A stretch of 64,000 bases of DNA, taken from contig CAMTDV010000017.1 of assembly GCA_947069175.1 (NCBI GenBank), forward strand, positions 45,207,137 through 45,271,136, read 5' to 3'. Numbering within the stretch: position 1 is the stretch's first letter; the number at the start of each line of letters is the position of its first letter. Under the pieces are notes generated by a model that made no database searches, was not told the origin of the DNA, and was given only the letters and a program-made list of their open reading frames with translations. The DNA comes from Scalesia atractyloides. Lineage: Eukaryota; Streptophyta; Magnoliopsida; Asterales; Asteraceae. Of the stretch, positions 1 through 9,938 are shown one piece after another. The translations under genes and the position numbers were made by a program.

Positions 1-2468
1 ATGTTTATATATGGTATTTGATGTGTTGGTAAATCCAAAGTTTGATAAAAATTACGTTGGCTATATTAAGATAAACGCTTATCGCGTAACGGTTAAAAAG
101 CGAAACGAACGTCGGTGACCGCCGAATAATGATAAAATCTCAAAAATAGTCGGTTATGAGTTAAATAATATATTTAATCATAATCGTGAGGAAAAATAAT
201 TTAAAACGCTAAGAAACTCTATTTTTCGAGTTTAAGCGCGTACTGCGCGATACTGCGTGTATCTGACAAAATACTGTCAACACAGCCAATTCAGGGCACC
301 CAATAATTATTATAGTAATAATTTGACAATTTATTTTTATAGAATGATAAAAATAAATTAAAACGCTTAAAATCCCTATTCTGCGAATTTAAGCGCGTAC
401 TGCGCAGCACAGTGCGCATTGCCAATTACCGACAACGTAACTGGTCCTGGCAAATAAAATATTGATTAGTAATATTTTAGTGAGTTTATTTTTATAGAGC
501 GTTGAATATAATTTAAAACGCGTTAAAACGCACTTAAAACGCTAGATAAAACACCCGGTATCCAGTTAAATACCAGTATATAGCATATATATGTGTATGT
601 ATAAGATATGTATGTGTGTGTGTGCCATAGGTGGCGGGCTAATGGCTGCCCACTTTTTGAAAAATCTTCCATTTAGACAAGTGTGCACCTAGGGAAGCTC
701 ATATGATGATTAAGGCAAGATATACACTCCATTTAACATGCAAAATCACCAAACAAATCTCATCTCTCTCTCTCCTCTCTCTCTCTCGGCTGTGAGCCCC
801 CACACACACCTCCATTTTCAACTTTGAACCTCCATTGAAGAATTCATGTTCATGCAATCCCATTTCAAGTATTTTTGAAGAATCAAAGGTGTTTTTAAAG
901 TGTTTCAAGCAACATCCAAGCTCCATATCAACATCTTTATCAAAACCCATTAGAACTTGAAGGTATAAAATCATGTTCTTAAAATATGTTTTTGATTCTT
1001 GTTGATGGAAATGATAGTAAATGAAGTTTCTCATGTTCTTGGGTTTAAACACTAACTTGAAAACAACATCAAATGGGTTTTAAAAGGAAATGAAAATGGA
1101 CATGAATGTGTGTATATATATGGTCGTGAGTGTGTGTGTGTGTGAATGTTAGAGTTTGAGTTTTGATGTTTGAAATGATCTTGCTTGATAAGATGTTAAA
1201 AGGTGAATGCTTGTAATCTTTGGAATGTTCTAAAAAGGTTACGGTGATTTGAAAGGATGTATATGAAAAGTTGAACTTTGGAATCTTGTATGTATATGTA
1301 TACATGCCGTGTATATATGTATATATATGCATGCATGTACATTTTTGTTGATTAAATCTTAAATGTGTAAGAATATATGCATATATATGTCTTACATTTA
1401 ATTTAAATGATTAGATGATGATAGTCATATGAATATGGTGATCTTAAATGTATGAACATGAAATAAATATATGTTGGATGCATGTTAGTTTATACAAAAT
1501 GATGAAGACATGATGTTTGTGCATTATGTGCTTGTACCTAGTCATGCATGTGAATGTATGTACATAAAATGAGGATTTAATCATGTTATAAAAAAATGGT
1601 TTTAGATCAGTAAATAAACCTTAAAAATAAGGTTATCTCATGTATAAAAGTGGTATGGAACTTTGATATAAAGTGTACTAGCTTTGCATGTAGTACTATG
1701 TGCTTAAAAAGTTGTAAAATGTGTGAAATCGCATGACTTATGTGCCTTACACAAAAACTGCACTAATCTGATTATAACCATCATTTTATTCGGTATATAA
1801 CATGTATTGTGTTAAAATATGAAGTCGTTTCGAGTTCGGATGGTTAGGGTAACGTTTGACGCAAAACTATGCGGTAAAAACGGTAAAAATCGCATTTTAA
1901 GAGGGTTTTTGTAAAACTGTTTTAGATCAGTAACTAAACTGATATTTTTAGTATAAATATAAGTATATTAACTTATATTTAGTTTATTTGGTGTTTGGTT
2001 AGTCATACGTGACTTTCGGCACCCGAAAATGTTACCGAATCAGTAAAAGACGATGGGTTGGTAATGGATGAACCTTATGTGTTTAAATGTGTTATGTGAT
2101 ATAAATATGTGACTATGATAATATGTTAAGTGTTGACATGATAGCGGGAATTAAGACTATGCATGTACGCTTGTATGTTTAAAACGGTAGAATAAGTGAA
2201 ATCGCGTTAAAATGTGTAACTTATTTGTCGAGCATGAAAATTTATACGTAGGTTAACTTAGTGCGTTATTTCATGTATACATGCTTTAAAAATGATAAAG
2301 TGAATAAGTTAATGAGTTTTCACGTGTTATGATATTGTGAATATGTGCATGTTTATGTATATATATTACGACGCGCAAATCGTAGATATATAGTATGTAT
2401 AAACGGGAGCGTTAACGGGTATAACATTAAGGTCACCAATAAAATCGTTCAAGTCACAAAAATTTTAA

Positions 2469-2501
<33 letters not shown>

Positions 2502-3940
2502 TGAACTCATTATATATATATATATATATATTAATATGCCAACATAATAAAAAATAATGACTTTTCAAGAAAATCTCAAAGTTATGTGAAAATTCTAAGT
2601 ATTGGAGAAACTTAGGAATTTTGTAATATATTGATTATTAAATCATGCCTACGTATATTAGGACGTGTAGAATCCAATTATGGGATCGCGCTATTTTAAA
2701 TACGCACCCAAAGGTGAGTGTCACTAAACCCCCTCTTTTTACTGTTTTTGTATATGTTTTGGGGGAAGAAGACGCCTTAAAAGGATAAGTATACGTTTTC
2801 GTATAAAATATGCCTTTGATAAAACTATAAATATATTTTCATGGAAAATATGATTTGGAAATTATGTGATATGTTTTTGGAGAAAAACATGGTGTCGGAT
2901 ATAAATATGTTTCGGGATGAAACGGATTTTGGAATAATGATATATGCGTTTCGGGGATGAAACAGGGATTTTACGGCGTTATGGGATAGAACGACCATGT
3001 GGATTTAAAATGTTTAAATCTAAAGTTGTAACGAATTGGCCCGGTCTCGAGAGCGTAAGTATCGGGATTAGGCTTACGTTTCGGTGGGGACGTCGGGGAT
3101 TCGTACAACGTGTTATATTAAAATTTATCATTTTAGTAGGATATATATATATTGTTCATAAGGTTGGCACCTTGGGTGACCCATTGCGGGCACTTTGCGC
3201 GAACTTAGCCATTTAATCATTAATATGGATTGCGTGGAATTGTTGATAGATCTATCGGGTTGACAACCCCGTCGCGACCGGTAGCTCTGTGTCATGTCAA
3301 GCGACAAATTTATATTCTGTTATTGTCTAGCGTTGATTATACCATTAATGTTAATATATAGCTCGTAATGTCTTTCAAACTTACGAATCTGAACAAATGG
3401 ATGTAAAATAAATTTAATATGTGAAACTTGGGAAGATGCTTAGTTCGGAGGTTTCGAGGAAACGCTTGCGACGGCTGACCCATGGATTTTATTAAGGAAT
3501 AAAATAAACTTTCGAAAATATTATTTGGATGTTTTGATAATAAACACATAATTAGAAAGTTTTCCTTGTTTTAAATTTGAATATGTGAGCTTACCCTCCT
3601 TTGTGTTGACACTTGATTTTAACGTGTTCTTCAGGTACTTGAGCATGGCTTCGGGAATCTTTGGCATATCTTGTGGTTGTGATGCATGTTTGTTTAATAA
3701 TAAACTTTGGACACTTTTAAAACTTATTTGGGACCGATTGTATTAAGATATTAAGATCCATAAGGATCAAGACAACTTAACTGTGTTATGGTTGTGGTTT
3801 GTGTTTTAATTTGGGAACAATGTTTTAATTAAGTAATATGTCCAAAATTAACGATGCATCGTCCACCAAGATATTTATGGGCACCAACTTCCGTCACCAT
3901 TACGTTTGTATTTCCGCTGCGACGTTTTTGGGGTGTTACA
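1..3940 (+). repeat. 5' LTR of gypsy-1 (left end cut by window)
   Basis: This segment is repeated in the same orientation at 23486-27417, so the two are the LTRs of one element. It ends in GGGTGTTACA and is followed 5 bp later by a primer-binding site, which fixes the right boundary. Position 1 matches base 84 of the right LTR, so about 83 bp lie outside the window. The copies differ by scattered substitutions, microsatellite lengths (TA tracts near 2467-2532) and an indel of roughly 26 bp near 2050. A CT-rich stretch near 760-790 resembles a plant 5' leader. The short ORFs here look spurious. Confidence 0.93.
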
Positions 3941-3945
3941 GAAGT

Positions 3946-3958
3946 TGGTATCAGAGCC
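3946..3958 (+). promoter_or_regulatory. Primer-binding site of gypsy-1 (initiator Met-tRNA)
   Basis: TGGTATCAGAGCC begins five bases after the LTR end. It is complementary to the 3' end of plant initiator methionine tRNA, the usual primer for minus-strand synthesis in plant gypsy elements. It shows the element reads on the plus strand. Confidence 0.95.
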
Positions 3959-4166
3959 AACGGTTGTTAGCGAACTAAATGTTTTCAGGGGAAAACTCTA
4001 GACTTCAACCAAAGAATTTTGTGATATAAGTCCAAAATTCGCGAAGACAAAAATTTTAAATAAACATGGATTTTTATCATGTATGGAACCATTGCGTGTT
4101 ATTGTGCATACGTGTTAATCTGTTTATTTGGGCCTTATGTGTTATTTTTCATTTGAACACACACTT

Positions 4167-4984
4167 ATGTCACAGATGTCGCATGAGCACGAGGTCATCG
4201 AGATTACTAACTCTGAGAGCGAGCCAGAATTCGAGACTTCACCTAGATCCGTATTACCGGAGGTACCTCCTACGATTCCACAGTTTGTTGATGCGGCTGA
4301 ATTCGCTTCATCCTTCCAGGTTAACCCTGCTGCGTTTGCAAGCCAGGTTGACCCATGTTATGCTTTTACAAGAAACGGTTGGATCGAAGACGATGATGAT
4401 ATGCTCCACCCTCGATTTACGAGACTGGACAATCATCAGGTACCGTGTCTGTTATCGATGATGTGGATAGAGGTGTTCCGTTGATTGTAGGATCTTACAG
4501 TGTCACACCAGCAGTAGACGCTACCATTGGTACGGCTCAGCCATTAGAGCCATTGGTCATCTCATCCACTGTTGTTGCTGAGCCCGCTACCGAGATCCCT
4601 CCACCTGTTGTTACCGAGTTGTCATTTCCATCAATCGAGTCGCGCACTCCTACTGCACCCCTGTTGGTATACTTTCGACGTAGGAAGAGGATACGACCTG
4701 TCGGAGACATCGCTTCAACATCCAGAGCTGAGACTGCATCTGCTTCGAAGAAGCAGAAATGAGTGTGGATGGACCGATGCTCTCCCTGTGACCGTCAGTT
4801 GGGGGCCATACACGAAGATCTGAAGGCGACTAAGGAAAAAGTGAAGGATCTGGAGGGGCAAATGGATTGGTTTGATGAGTTGAAGGACTTGGATGACAGT
4901 GCAATAGATCAGATGCACTGGAGGATAGCTGACTTGGAGGAGCTTGTGAGGAGGCTTCTTGAGTTTGCGGGATTGAAGAAATGA
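4167..4984 (+). pseudogene. Broken extra ORF of gypsy-1 with C-terminal coiled coil
   Basis: An acidic, Pro/Ser/Thr-rich reading frame starts at the ATG at 4167, changes frame near 4440, crosses a TGA at 4760-4762 and ends at 4984, about 270 codons in all. The last 70 codons are charged and heptad-like (many Glu, Lys, Leu), as in a coiled coil. It has no zinc knuckle and no capsid-like Trp/Phe pattern, so it is not a normal Gag. It lies between the PBS and the nested insertion, where leader or gag is expected. I do not recognise the family. It may be an accessory ORF of a long-LTR gypsy lineage; function unknown. Confidence 0.55.
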
Positions 4985-5115
4985 TTGTTGTTGTTCTTGG
5001 TGTTGTTTGTTTGTTTTGTATGTCTCTTTGATAAACCCTTATATTGGCTTGCATGCCAAATATTTGGATATTTAGGAGGAAATTTCATCTAGACTTGTTA
5101 TTGGTGGTTGATTAT
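4985..5115 (+). other. Remaining 5' internal region of gypsy-1
   Basis: A 131-bp non-coding piece between the broken ORF and the first base of the nested TR-GAG LTR. The last five bases before the insertion are ATTAT. The matching right-hand target copy cannot be found because the nested array has lost its right end. Confidence 0.7.
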
Positions 5116-5297
5116 TGTAACATCCGTCAAAACCGGATTTACCAAACCCGCTTTGTTTAATAACCGAACAATCAGTTAAAAATTTCGTTGCGTATTTAAT
5201 GCTCAAATTAATTTTAAGCGATACATAACTAATAAGTATATTGGAATATATAATTTATATTTGAAAATTCATCAAAAATAATGAAATAAAAATATAT

Positions 5298-5383
5298 TGC
5301 TGATGCCGGGTTTCGAACCCGGGTCAGCCGGGTTAAGCTCCAAGTCTTAACTCCCACACGCTCAACCACTCCGCCACTTGTGT
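5298..5383 (-). other. tRNA-like module S (antisense, in LTR1 U3)
   Basis: On the minus strand it reads as a tRNA-like unit. TGGCGGAGTGG fits the Pol III A box, and GGTTCGAAACC is close to the B-box consensus GGTTCGANTCC. The T-arm is a perfect 5-bp stem (CCGGG/CCCGG) around TTCGAAA. A long stem-loop lies between the boxes, with arms GTTAAG and CTTAAC. TTTTT follows on the minus strand (plus 5288-5292), suiting Pol III termination. The would-be acceptor ends do not pair, so it is unlikely to be a working tRNA gene. The layout most resembles a type II (Ser/Leu-like) tRNA. Confidence 0.7.
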
Positions 5384-5636
5384 TGTTTGTGTTCATATTA
5401 AAACAATTAATACATAACATAAATCTCGAATTCAAACTGACGCGCCCAAATCGCAGTCGTCAGAAATCCCGACGATTTCGCCGAGATTGGACGGTTTCTT
5501 CTGATTTAACCGAAGCATTAACCTTAACATCGGTTATAACCGATGTCCAGTCCGCGACTTTGGTCATAACCGCCGGAAAACTTATTGACCGACGAATCAA
5601 GACTGAAATCAGACCACATGCATCTCGATTCTTTCT

Positions 5637-5643
5637 TATAAAG
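5637..5643 (+). promoter_or_regulatory. Putative TATA box of TR-GAG LTR1
   Basis: TATAAAG lies about 520 bp into the LTR and is followed by a C/A-rich leader-like stretch. The same site occurs at 11896-11902 in LTR2 and 18157-18163 in LTR3. If used, transcription starts near 5665, placing module S upstream of the start and modules P1-P4 inside the transcript leader. Confidence 0.6.
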
Positions 5644-6091
5644 GCACCCTCTAACCTCTGATAGCCTTTTCGCTCACAATCACACCCATTCTCGACGTAA
5701 TTTCACTCGCCGGAAACTTTCTGCAACTCGTCGGAAAACCGAACCCCTTCACCTCTGTGCCTTACTCTAAAAACAGAACACCTAGAGCTCATACCGAAGC
5801 CACCCACACTCACTTCAAGCTTCCTGAAGACCCTCTGCCGCAAGACACACGTCGCCGGAATAACCTGCTGTAATCGGAAACTCGCCGGCGAAACAGGGGA
5901 TCTCTGTCGATATATCTTGTACCTAATCTCTCTCATTCTTTTTATTAATCGCATATGTAATTAATCACAACACACTAAAGAACTTGATTAAATCGTCGAA
6001 CCAGTCGGACATTGGTTCTGGATTAAGCTTAACGAAGAAGATGAAGTTTTCAGTAATATATATATATATAATTTAAATCAAGTTATATCTC

Positions 6092-6170
6092 GGGTTAGAC
6101 ACACAGTCCAGCGGTGGACTGTGTGCAAATAAACACACATACGTCCCGAGTTCGATTCTTGTCACACGCA
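6092..6170 (+). other. tRNA-like module P1 (LTR1)
   Basis: Begins GGGTTAGACAC. Its 5' half is a perfect 11-bp hairpin: arm CACACAGTCCA, loop GCGG, then the exact reverse complement, which looks like a lengthened D-arm. B-box-like GAGTTCGATTC follows at 6148-6158 and T5 at 6195-6199. It shares this layout with P2-P4. Confidence 0.65.
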
Positions 6171-6262
6171 CACTCGCCTTAATAAAAATGTTCCTTTTTA
6201 AAACTGAACCGGATTCACTCGCAAATAGATTTTAAGTTTAATGAAAACCGGAATAATAACCA

Positions 6263-6338
6263 AGATAGACACACAGTCCAGTGGTGGACTGTGTACGCGT
6301 TTAAATCATACGTCGCGGGTTCGAGTCCAGACTACCGC
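6263..6338 (+). other. tRNA-like module P2 (LTR1)
   Basis: Same plan as P1, with loop GTGG in the extended D-arm-like hairpin. GGGTTCGAGTCC at 6317-6328 contains a perfect B box. T5 follows at 6362-6366. The solo LTR at 60064-62734 has only two CAGTCCAG-type modules, so one of the three here is absent or was duplicated. Confidence 0.65.
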
Positions 6339-6431
6339 ACCGGTTCTAGCAATTATCAAACTTTTTATATAAGGACAGAAATGAATTTATCCAGTTTGTA
6401 TATAAGTATAATAAAAACCAGATTATTTACC

Positions 6432-6512
6432 AAGTTAGACACACAGTCCAGCGGTGGACTGTGTGCCAAACTAACCCACAGGTCCCGGGTTCGGGACCTG
6501 TGGAGAGCACCG
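6432..6512 (+). other. tRNA-like module P3 (double hairpin, LTR1)
   Basis: After the 11-bp D-arm-like hairpin comes a second perfect hairpin where the T-arm should be: 12-bp arms starting CCACAGGTCCCG around loop GGTT. The B-box-like sequence sits at its tip (6487-6498). T5 follows at 6532-6536. In LTR3 the tip is altered but ten pairs remain. Confidence 0.62.
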
Positions 6513-6602
6513 AGCGATACATTAAAAATCGTTTTTAAAATAAATGATTTTCGGATTAATTCAATTAGTATATAAATATAATTAAAAACAGAAATATTTC
6601 GG

Positions 6603-6679
6603 GTTAGACACGTAGCTCAGTTGGTAGAGCTGCGTGCACGCGTACGGGAGGTAACCGGTTCGAGTCTCACCCAGCGCAT
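6603..6679 (+). other. tRNA-like module P4 (closest to a normal tRNA 5' half, LTR1)
   Basis: TAGCTCAGTTGG at 6613-6624 is a perfect A box. The D-arm pairs exactly (GCTC with GAGC) and is extended by outer pairs to about 10 bp. GGTTCGAGTCTC at 6657-6668 is a near-perfect B box. T6 lies at 6761-6766. The 5' half resembles plant tRNA-Lys-type sequences, but no normal anticodon arm or paired acceptor stem is visible. Confidence 0.68.
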
Positions 6680-7668
6680 ATCACATACACGACCGAACCG
6701 GTCAACAAGTCAACAAGTCAACGGTCAAACAAGTCAATGGTCAACAGTCAAAAATAAACATTTTTTATTACTTTTATTTATTTATTTAAATTAAAAATAC
6801 TTAAAAATAACATTTTTAAAGTTAGAAAATAGCCTTAAACTCACAAAAATATATCCAATAATCCTACTAAAATTGATTAATAAAATCCGCTTATAAACCG
6901 AACCATTATGTTATTATCTAGGTTAGTTTCACTCGTGGTTAAATCAAACTTCGTGCGCATTCAACATCATCAACCGAACGCACCCAATGTGAGTGAATCT
7001 TACAACTCCCCTTTTTAATTACGCGATTTGGGGTGTGTCATGTGTCACTAAAATTAATTCGTTTATTTAAACTCGTGCCATACCATATTATGATTTAAAC
7101 TTAGAATGTAAATATTGTTTGTAGTTATGAATTACATATTGTCAAGTTGTATGCAAATCATTCATTAGGCCCATCAGTTCGTAGAACAACGCGTGCCTTA
7201 AAACTCATTCATTAGGCCCATCAATTCCTCGTAAGAGACGGGTTGAGCAACGCGTGCCTCAAAACAATTTATTATTGTATGTGTGTGCATTATCTGATAT
7301 TAAGTGTTTTGTGAATATGTTTACATCTATATTTACGCATATGTGGTTATGCACCTTATTTTATAATCAATTCAATAAACTTGTTCAAATGTTTTCATAG
7401 GATTCACTCGCCAACTTTTTGTTGATCCAAAAACCATTTTTACACATGATACAGGTGAACAGGATGAAGCAAGGAAAACATAGGAAATGCCTTAGAAGAA
7501 AATAATGAAGTCTAGAATGATGTGTATGACATGATGTAATTATGATTGTATGTTTCCCTTTAAATTGTAATAATAAATATGAAACGTTATAATAAATGTC
7601 ATGAGCTTTGATGATAATCCAATCATGCCCCGATCACCTTTTCCGCTGCGGGTCGGGGTGTGACAGAT

Positions 7669-7681
7669 TGGTATCAGAGCC
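7669..7681 (+). promoter_or_regulatory. PBS of TR-GAG internal copy 1
   Basis: TGGTATCAGAGCC starts three bases after the end of LTR1 and is complementary to initiator Met-tRNA. The sequence is identical to the PBS of gypsy-1, and its core matches the gypsy-2 PBS. Confidence 0.95.
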
Positions 7682-8449
7682 ATGACTATAGGGATATAGG
7701 ATAGGTTATTAGACCCTTAGAGCCTATACTATAGTTGACTAGATTATAATTGTTTATGTGGTTACATGCAAACTTATGATATTTATTTGTTTCATATTTG
7801 TTTATACTTACAGTCAAACATACATACTTACATACACATTCATCATACATATTTCAATGTTCACATATTCAAATCATCTTCATACTTTCGTTATTCAAAT
7901 ATTTTGTCGCATTTTTTCATTTTTCAAATCTCATCAAAGTGAGTTCTGCGACGGGCATGTAGTAACTGTAAGGGTACAAGTACCGGTAGTCGGAACGTCC
8001 TGTCTAGGTTGGCATTCGTATAAATCCAATATAACGGACCAGTTTGCCTACCTGGGGACTAACGATGAGAGTACGAAGGACCTATTAGGCCAAAGCATGC
8101 CACACCAAACGTCGTTCGAACTAACCCCACTTTGAGGTGTCACCGTGTCCACACCTGGACACATTCCGAATATCATACGTTACATATTCTCGATTTTCTT
8201 CGGGTTTTAGTGTACGTAACCAGGCTAACACATGCGAACCATATGAAAAACCCGGTATTCATGGGGGCTCACATGATTACGAAGGTGAAGTATGGCGGCA
8301 TGCAATGCCCAATTACGAGCAAAGCCCAAGACATCCTATGGATGTAGTAGATTTATTATGTTATATTTATTTTATGAATGTTCATTCCTAAATACGACCC
8401 ATGATCCCAAAAACATCCAACTCATACTCTTGATATGTATTCCTTGTAG
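7682..8449 (+). other. TR-GAG leader (copy 1)
   Basis: 768 bp between the PBS and the gag start. Short ORFs at 7758-8135 and 8132-8391 overlap one another, show no known motif and are probably chance. The same leader in copy 2 (13941-14709) differs by one extra A in the run after 14280, which truncates the first of these ORFs and argues against it being a gene. Confidence 0.7.
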
Positions 8450-9835
8450 ATGTCTTCTAGCCTCGCTCGTAGGAAGATGAGAGCAGGAAAATCCCGCGAG
8501 CGCATGGCTGCCCAAATCGCTCAACAAATGGCTGCCGTAATACCCAAAATTGTAGTTCAAGTCCAACAAGCCCTTACCGCTAATCCCGTCAATCAAGAAG
8601 ATCAAAACATTGTCAATCCTCCCCCAATTACCACCAAATGCACCTACAAGCATTTCAAATCCTGCGACCCTCCAAAATACGAAGGGACTGAAGGTGTCAC
8701 CGCTCTCCTCCATTGGTTTGAAGAAATGGAGAACACTTTTCTAAACTGCGATTGCCCCGATGATCGCAAAGTGCGATATGCTACTGGTCGTTTATTTGGA
8801 ATAGCACTTACTTGGTGGAATACAGAGAAGGCCAAACGAGGTGTTGAAGACGCTATGACTTTGACTTGGGAAGAGTTGAAGGAAATCATGACAAAACGGT
8901 TTTGCCCAAGGAGCGAAATCAAGAAATTAGAAGATGAGTTCTATTCGTTGAAGCAAAAGGAAGGCGACCACACCACATACAACAAAAGATTCCTCGAGAT
9001 AAATCAAATGGTTCCCAACTTGTTCACTCCTCTCTACCGTTTGATCGAGCATTACATTCGAGGTCTTCCGTCAAAGATTCAGGACTCTGTAATAAGTACC
9101 ACGCCTGCAACTTTGGAAGCAGCAATGGAGTTAGCTACAGAGCTCACCGAGAACCGCATCCGGAATAAAGACTTCAAGGAGGAGAAGAAGAAGGATAAAG
9201 CATCAACTGAAACTTCAAACTCCACCCAAACCGAATCCCCTTTTCAACCCATTTTTAAGAGAAAACGAAATGGGCAACTTTTCGCTGTCACCCAACGTAA
9301 TCAACCAATTTCACAAGCCATACCCATCCAAGCTATCCCAATCACTCAAGTAGCACCCAACTCAACTTACCCAAATAAGAAACCATACCTTGGACCTCAC
9401 CCTCGATGTAACACCTGTTTTTATCACCATCCATCTACCTTACCTTGTCGACTATGTGCGAATTGTGGACGCTATGGTCATTTGAGCAAGGCTTGCCGCA
9501 CCTCTCAAAACCAAATCTCCCCCCTACTCAAAACATGATCCAAACCTATCAACAACCCCAATACCCCATGTTCCCATATGTTCGAACTTGTTTCAATTGT
9601 GGCGACCCCTACCCACTTTAGAAACACGTGCCCCCGATTGGTTAACATCATAAACGCCCAAGCTCAAGCAAACCCAGTTAACCAAGCAAATCAAGGAAAC
9701 CTAATCACTAGGCCACCAGCAAGAGGAAGAGTTTTCAACATTAACGCCAATCCTGTTGAAGATAATGACGGCCCAAACGAAACCACCCAACTAGTCCCCT
9801 TCACCAAAAATCAAGATTCAACTGCAACCGTTTAG
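8450..9835 (+). pseudogene. gag: TR-GAG gag, copy 1 (frameshifted)
   Basis: Gag is the structural protein that packages retrotransposon RNA. The open frame from ATG 8450 runs 362 codons to 9538. Residues about 80-200 form a Retrotrans_gag-type domain (WFEEMENTF, TWWNTEKAKR, TWEELKEIM motifs), followed by a basic linker and a zinc knuckle CANCGRYGHLSKAC (CX2CX4HX4C). The frame then fails at a run of six C (seven in copy 2). A second knuckle at 9589-9631 is one base too long, so its halves lie in different frames. The two indels compensate, so 9578-9835 is back in the starting frame. Expected size is about 460 residues. No pol follows. Confidence 0.88.
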
Positions 9836-9938
9836 TTTTTTTTTATGTTTTTCTTTATGTTATCTCAAGTTTTGGTTGTTGTGTTTGTTTTAGAGTCACA
9901 TAGAACTAATCATAACTTGCGGATAAAGCCAATGAAAA

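Larger units (their letters stand above)
5116..7665 (+). repeat. TR-GAG LTR1
   Basis: 2550 bp starting TGTAACATCC and ending GGGGTGTGACA, followed by a PBS. It is almost identical to LTR2 and about 1% different from LTR3; a diverged solo copy lies at 60064-62734. In order it contains an antisense tRNA-like module, a TATA box, a leader-like section with repeated CGCCGGAA words, four sense tRNA-like modules, a GTCAA-rich patch near 6700-6750 and a duplicated segment near 7165-7260 carrying CATTAGGCCCATCA. The ORFs in it are not conserved coding sequence. Confidence 0.94.

Noticed and set aside
699..1052. Minus-strand ORF in gypsy-1 LTR
   Set aside because: Lies over a CT microsatellite and leader; the same ORF in the right LTR only mirrors LTR duplication.
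5298..6679. Calling the modules true tRNA genes
   Set aside because: A/B boxes and some arms are present, but acceptor stems do not pair, anticodon arms are abnormal, and P1-P3 have 11-bp D-arm-like stems. I list them as tRNA-like only.
7758..8391. Small plus-strand ORFs upstream of TR-GAG gag
   Set aside because: They overlap one another, carry no motif, and the first is truncated by a 1-bp indel between the two nearly identical copies.
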